From the NCBI GenBank assembly GCA_014706295.1, contig JACSVZ010000007.1, positions 60,216,975 through 60,280,974 on the forward strand: a DNA stretch of 64,000 bases, in the 5' to 3' direction. The notes under the pieces are model-generated. The model did no database searches. It saw nothing but the letters and a program-made list of their open reading frames with translations, and was not told the DNA's origin. This DNA is from Lycocorax pyrrhopterus obiensis. Taxonomy: Eukaryota > Chordata > Aves > Passeriformes > Paradisaeidae. The position numbers and the translations under genes were made by a program. Of the stretch, positions 60,086-64,000 are shown piece after piece (the first letter of the stretch is position 1; every line of letters begins with the position of its first letter).

Positions 60086-60637
60086 ATGAACTATCAAATA
60101 TGACTCACTTTGACCAATATCCCCAGTTAGCGTTGTCCTAAAGCTGCATTTTTGCCAGCAGTGCCCCCCCCCAGCAGGAGCAAAGGTGGAGGATGCTCCT
60201 GGGCCAGGCCTTATTCCCAGGCTGCTTCTCCCATGCAGGATGGGAGACGTTTTAACCCTTCTGGTGCTCCAAGGATTGAATTTCCTTCCAAAACCTGAAG
60301 ATTCAGCAAAAGAGCTGCTTGAAGAAATACCTCCAGGCCAGCTGAGGCGGTGGTCCCGGTTGAAAATCACTTGTAGGTAAAAACAAAAAATCTTCTTCGG
60401 GGCTTGGCACTGGCTCCCAAGCTGCTTTCCCCTCCTCTGTCAGCAGCAGCTCCCTCTCATTCCAGCGGGGGAATGGCTGGGGATGGGTCAATGTTTAACC
60501 CAGCTGGGAAGGACATCCGTGGGAGCTGGCGGGGAGCCGCCTGCGCTCCGAGTCGCTCACAAAGATCCCTCTCCACGTTCAGGGACGATGGTGCATGGGG
60601 GGATTTCCTTCTCCTCTCAGAGCCCTGGCTCTGCAGG

Positions 60638-60857
60638 ATGGGCCTGAGCTCCTCCAAGGGCCACCTCAAGGTGACCAAGGTGGCCCCTGTGCCCACCCGG
60701 GGGGATGTGCCCGCTCTGGCTGCCCTGCACCGGCTCCCCAGCGTGCCAGGACAGCCCAGCCCGCACATCCCCCCGCGTGGGGCACCGTGGGGAGAGCCCA
60801 TCTTCCACCTGGAGCTGCCACCTCTCCGGGAGACCTGGTACGGGAGAGCCTCTGCAG
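60638..60857 (+). CDS. CCDC198: CCDC198 (C14orf105) first coding exon, partial gene
   Basis: The exon begins MGLSSSKGHLKVTKVAP and ends LPPLRETWYGRASA before the donor GTGAGG at 60858, in phase 1. The human protein, as I recall it, starts MGLSHSKTHLRVIKVAP and has LPPLQENWYGR at the same place, so the match at both ends is strong while the middle (about residues 22-58) is proline-rich and divergent. Glycine at position 2 and serine at position 6 fit the N-myristoylation consensus, suggesting membrane attachment. CCDC198 is a coiled-coil protein of roughly 300 residues in mammals whose molecular role is poorly defined. The same frame is open upstream to an ATG at 60404, but conservation begins at 60638, and good acceptors (TCTCAG at 60620, CTGCAG at 60636) sit just before it. 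Later exons lie beyond the window. Confidence 0.85.
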
Positions 60858-63800
60858 GTGAGGGGGTCACTGCCGGAATGCCGCGGGCCAGGGGGGCCGC
60901 TGGGGCTGTGGGTTTGCTGGCTGCGGTGTGGGGTGGGTGTGGGGGTGTGCTGTTCTGCATCCTCAGCTTTTCGCCATTTTTGCCATTTCCAGGAGCTTTT
61001 AGCTTTGGGAAAAGTCATTTTCCCCCCCTCCACTGTTTTGGAAAGCGTCTCGCTCGGCAGAGCCCAGATCCCAGCTCTTTGCTCTCTCATCAGTCACCGC
61101 CTGGAAACAGCCCAACTCCCCAGCATCACCCTGGCACCCACCTGGGTCCAGACAAGCGCTTGTCCAGCCACCCTGTGACCCCTGTCCTGCTCACCTTCCC
61201 CTGCCAGGCACGTCGCTATCACTGCCCTAATCAGAATTAGATCCTGGGCAGGTAAAACTGGAATCAATGACAAAATTCCCAAGCCAGGAGCAGAGGAAGG
61301 CAGGCAGACCTGGCTGTGTGTGTTTCCCTACAAGCAGCCTCTCCCCTCAGCCTTTAAGCTCCATCCATACCCAAATCCTTCCCAGAGGCGAGGAAGGAGG
61401 TCTGCATCCACCTGAAGTGGATGTGCAGCTCTCCACAACAGCTGGATGGTGACAAATGCTTCCCAAAGCCGTGTTAGGGGAGTGGAGGGAGAAACATCCA
61501 TGAAAACCAACGGGGTGGGAGGAAGGGCGAGGCAGAGGGAGGAGGATCTGCAGCCCCAGCATCCTCCTCCCTGCTTTTCCATTCCCAAAAATCGATTTCT
61601 GACCCATGCCAAGCGGTGTTACCGCTGCTTCACCAGAGGCTGGGTATTTCCTCCGGGATCATTCATCAGGGGGCATCAGGAAGCAAATAATCAGTGCAAG
61701 CAAATAAACCTCTGGCATGATAGCAGTGACATTCCCGGAACTGAGGTTTTGGGGAGAATACAGATCAGGTCTTGCTGAAGGAGAGCAGGGTTTAAGTACT
61801 CCATGAGAACAAGAACAACCAAATGTTCCTGTCCTGAAAAATTATCACTGGGCATTTAACAAATGCTTGTTAAAAAATGTGTGTTTTATGAAAAATTTAA
61901 TAAAGGCAATCTTCCATTGCTTTCCGTTTTCAGAAACAAGCAGAGTATGCTCAGGAGGACTTGAGCCATGTATTAGCTCGAGCTGCTGTCTAAATAAGCA
62001 AAGCCTCCAAGAGAATAGGTTTGATTTGCTTTATGAGGGTTCAGCTTGGCTTATTTTAAATCCAGATTCCCCCAGAGGGGAGGATCTGCTGCTGCTGAAG
62101 TGCAAGGGTGAAAAACAGGAGTCACAAGGATGCCTTGAGCTGGGGCTTGGTGCTGCTCCCTGCTCCGGGGGGAGCAGATTTGGGCACAGTGAAACTTCAG
62201 CCCCCGGTTCTGTATCTGCAGAGGATAAGGGCAAATCTCCTACGAGCCACATGTTAATTAAACACAACCCCAAACGCGCACAACACAAACCATCAGACCT
62301 CGTAAGGGAGAAATAACTCCCTCAGTGCCGTACCCTTCTCCAGGACAAGCTTCTCCCAAGTCACAGCCACTTCCCTGTGTCGTGTCCCTGTTCCCAGCTC
62401 CAGGAGCCACCTCCTTACCTTTCCCTTCCCCCCCAGAAACTCCCTATGCACTCGCTTGCCCTACAGATAGAGGCAATGCTCCATAACCTCCTTTTGCTCT
62501 GACAAGCTGCTCTTTCCCCACATGTTCCCTGCAGATGAGGTTTGTCTCCAGAGGAGCCTCTTTGCTGGAAATTTTCCCTTCAGGCTCCCATTCCTGCATG
62601 TGTGGAGCAGCCACAGCTTCGTTCAGTGGTTAAACATTGCCAGGGCTCTGCAGAGCCCAGCAAACATTTACCTGATGGAGTTCATGTCTCCATATCCCAA
62701 CACCCTCACGGGAGGAAGAAATTCTTCCCTGTGAGGGTGGGGAGACCCTGGCACAGGGTCCCCAGAGAAGCTGTGGCTGCCCCATCCCTGGAAGTGTCCA
62801 AGGCCAGGATGGATGGGGCTTGGAGCAACCTGGGATAGTGGAAGGTGTCCTGCCCATGGCAGGGTTGGGAAAAAATGATCTTTAAGGTCCCTTCCAACCC
62901 AAACCATTCCATGATTCTGTGATTGTCTTCTCTCTCTTCTCCAAGAGCCCAGCCTGGTGATCCTCCATGAGGTTCAGGGAAGTCCCCCATAAGCTGACCT
63001 CCAAAGTATTACTTTTTTGGTTAGATATGACTATTAAATTTGGTATCAACTCTAATGTTCTTCCTGCACTTTATCCCCAACTCTCCTCCCCTGTGAGCAC
63101 CACAGGGCTCCCACCACGTGGGAGCAGGAGCTGCTCAGCCCCACCTGGCTTAACTCCATGTATAAAATGTCATTTGATCGCACCAGGACAGTTTTTTGGG
63201 GTGAATAGGTGAGATAAACAGGTGAACTTTTGCTTGAAAGAAATACTTCCTGCACATGCAAGTATTTATTCGTGCAAGAAAAGAACAAAAGGGGCAGTGG
63301 TGTCCACCTGAGAGCACCAGCACAGAACAGACCCGAGCCCAGATCCTGTCCAGGCCGCAGAGAAAGCTCTGCTTTAATACCTAACGGGATCACTGGTGGG
63401 TGACACATTCTCTTGGGCTGATTTCCAGGGTCTGAGAGGGCACCACTCCCCTGAGCACAGCCCTCCCACTCCTGCTGCTGCAGCCCAGCTCTGCCACTGT
63501 CAGTAAATCAGCAGAGGTACTGCTCAGCCCCACCAAAAAATAACAGTGATCAAGTCTCAGGAGCTGAGCAGCAGGAAAACACCCAAACTGCTGCCTGTGC
63601 CTGACTTTAACAGGGCAGGCAGCGGGAAGGCAGCAGAGATCAGGGATTTCTTGGCCAGCTGATGGTCACAGGGCATGGGAGGAGAAGAGTCCCTTGGCCA
63701 CCCAAGTCCCAGGGGCTGGGAGAGGCTGCAGGAGACTTGAGGATGGTGGTGGTGACGTTCAGGAGCATGAGTGGTTGTAGAGGGAAGTTGGAGGGGTACA

Positions 63801-64000
63801 TGGTGGGTGTGTGTTAGAAATCACAGACACAGTTATGCCCACTTCACCTCTGCAGCCCATAGAATATTCCATGTGTTACTGGAATACACAGACAGGGACT
63901 TCAGTGGGACGTGCCCACCCAAAACCAGGGCACAAAGCCATTGCTGAGTGCACCAGAGCAGCTGATGGTCACTTGTGCTGGTTTGGCCAAAATCTAGCAA
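60858..64000 (+). other. CCDC198: CCDC198 first coding intron (5' part) and window end
   Basis: The 3.1 kb after the donor contain one CR1 fragment in sense orientation (about 62704-62926). I looked for the next coding exon of CCDC198 (the part after WYGR) and did not find it. The first 250 bases are GC-rich and pyrimidine-rich; the rest shows nothing nameable. Confidence 0.6.
62704..62926 (+). mobile_element. CR1 LINE 3' fragment
   Basis: Sense copy in the CCDC198 intron: GAAGAAATTCTTCCCTGTGA, AGAAGCTGTGGCTGCCCCAT, GATAGTGGAAGGTGTCC, ending CCAACCCAAACCATTCCATG and ATTCTGTGATTG. Confidence 0.92.

Larger units (their letters stand above)
56176..60620. other. Intergenic region between SLC35F4 and CCDC198 (4.4 kb)
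   Basis: The region contains two CR1 fragments in opposite orientations (about 57761-57935 and 59968-60085), a short duplicated pyrimidine-rich segment near 58215-58293, and four GATA-type motifs within 58361-58521. A 5' non-coding exon of CCDC198 may lie in the last few hundred bases. No protein-coding gene was recognised. Confidence 0.6.

Noticed and set aside
60404..61240. 278-codon open frame covering the CCDC198 exon
   Set aside because: Only 60638-60857 resembles CCDC198; the frame extends through a good GTGAGG donor into GC-rich intron, and upstream text shows no conservation. The length reflects high GC content.
1..64000. Prokaryotic-type systems (CRISPR arrays, defence islands, operons)
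   Set aside because: The sequence is avian nuclear DNA with introns and CR1 repeats; no regular short repeat-spacer array or dense gene clusters exist.

Overview
The window is vertebrate nuclear DNA from a bird, most likely a songbird. The evidence is more than twenty fragments of the avian CR1 LINE (nearly all 3' ends), three retroviral-type LTR sequences (two well bounded), GT-AG split genes with long introns, and low gene density. The songbird assignment rests on my recollection that the LTRs resemble passerine ones, and is an inference.

Two protein-coding genes are supported, both on the + strand. The main one is SLC35F4, a multi-pass membrane protein of the SLC35F group (drug/metabolite transporter superfamily). 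I assembled seven coding exons by reading across splice sites: 20720-20795, 38248-38545, 45499-45718, 51216-51341, 52568-52760, 54083-54172 and 55725-55966. All six introns are GT-AG, every phase joins correctly, and the product is 414 residues with a stop at 55964-55966. A polyadenylation signal follows at 56154-56159. The first coding exon carries a short N-terminus that resembles the start of the paralogue SLC35F3, so this is a complete short isoform. Any longer isoform starting further upstream cannot be excluded.

The second gene is CCDC198 (C14orf105), of which only the first coding exon (60638-60857) lies in the window. Its N-terminal motif and a short motif before the donor match my memory of the human protein. 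SLC35F4 followed by CCDC198 on the same strand is the known vertebrate order and separates this locus from the SLC35F3 locus.

Layout: 1-20.4 kb is non-coding upstream DNA (or an upstream intron) with one LTR-like block and many CR1 fragments. 20.4-20.8 kb holds the alternative first exon with its likely promoter and 5' leader. 20.8-38.2 kb is intron 1, containing a probable solo LTR and an unidentified protein-like island near 34.6-34.9 kb. 38.2-56.2 kb holds the remaining SLC35F4 exons. Two features there stand out: a 2 x 56 bp tandem duplication abutting the exon 5 acceptor, and a solo LTR nested inside a CR1 in intron 6. 56.2-60.6 kb is intergenic with a small GATA-motif cluster, and 60.6 kb to the end is the start of CCDC198 and its first coding intron. 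I found no RNA genes, CRISPR arrays or other systems.
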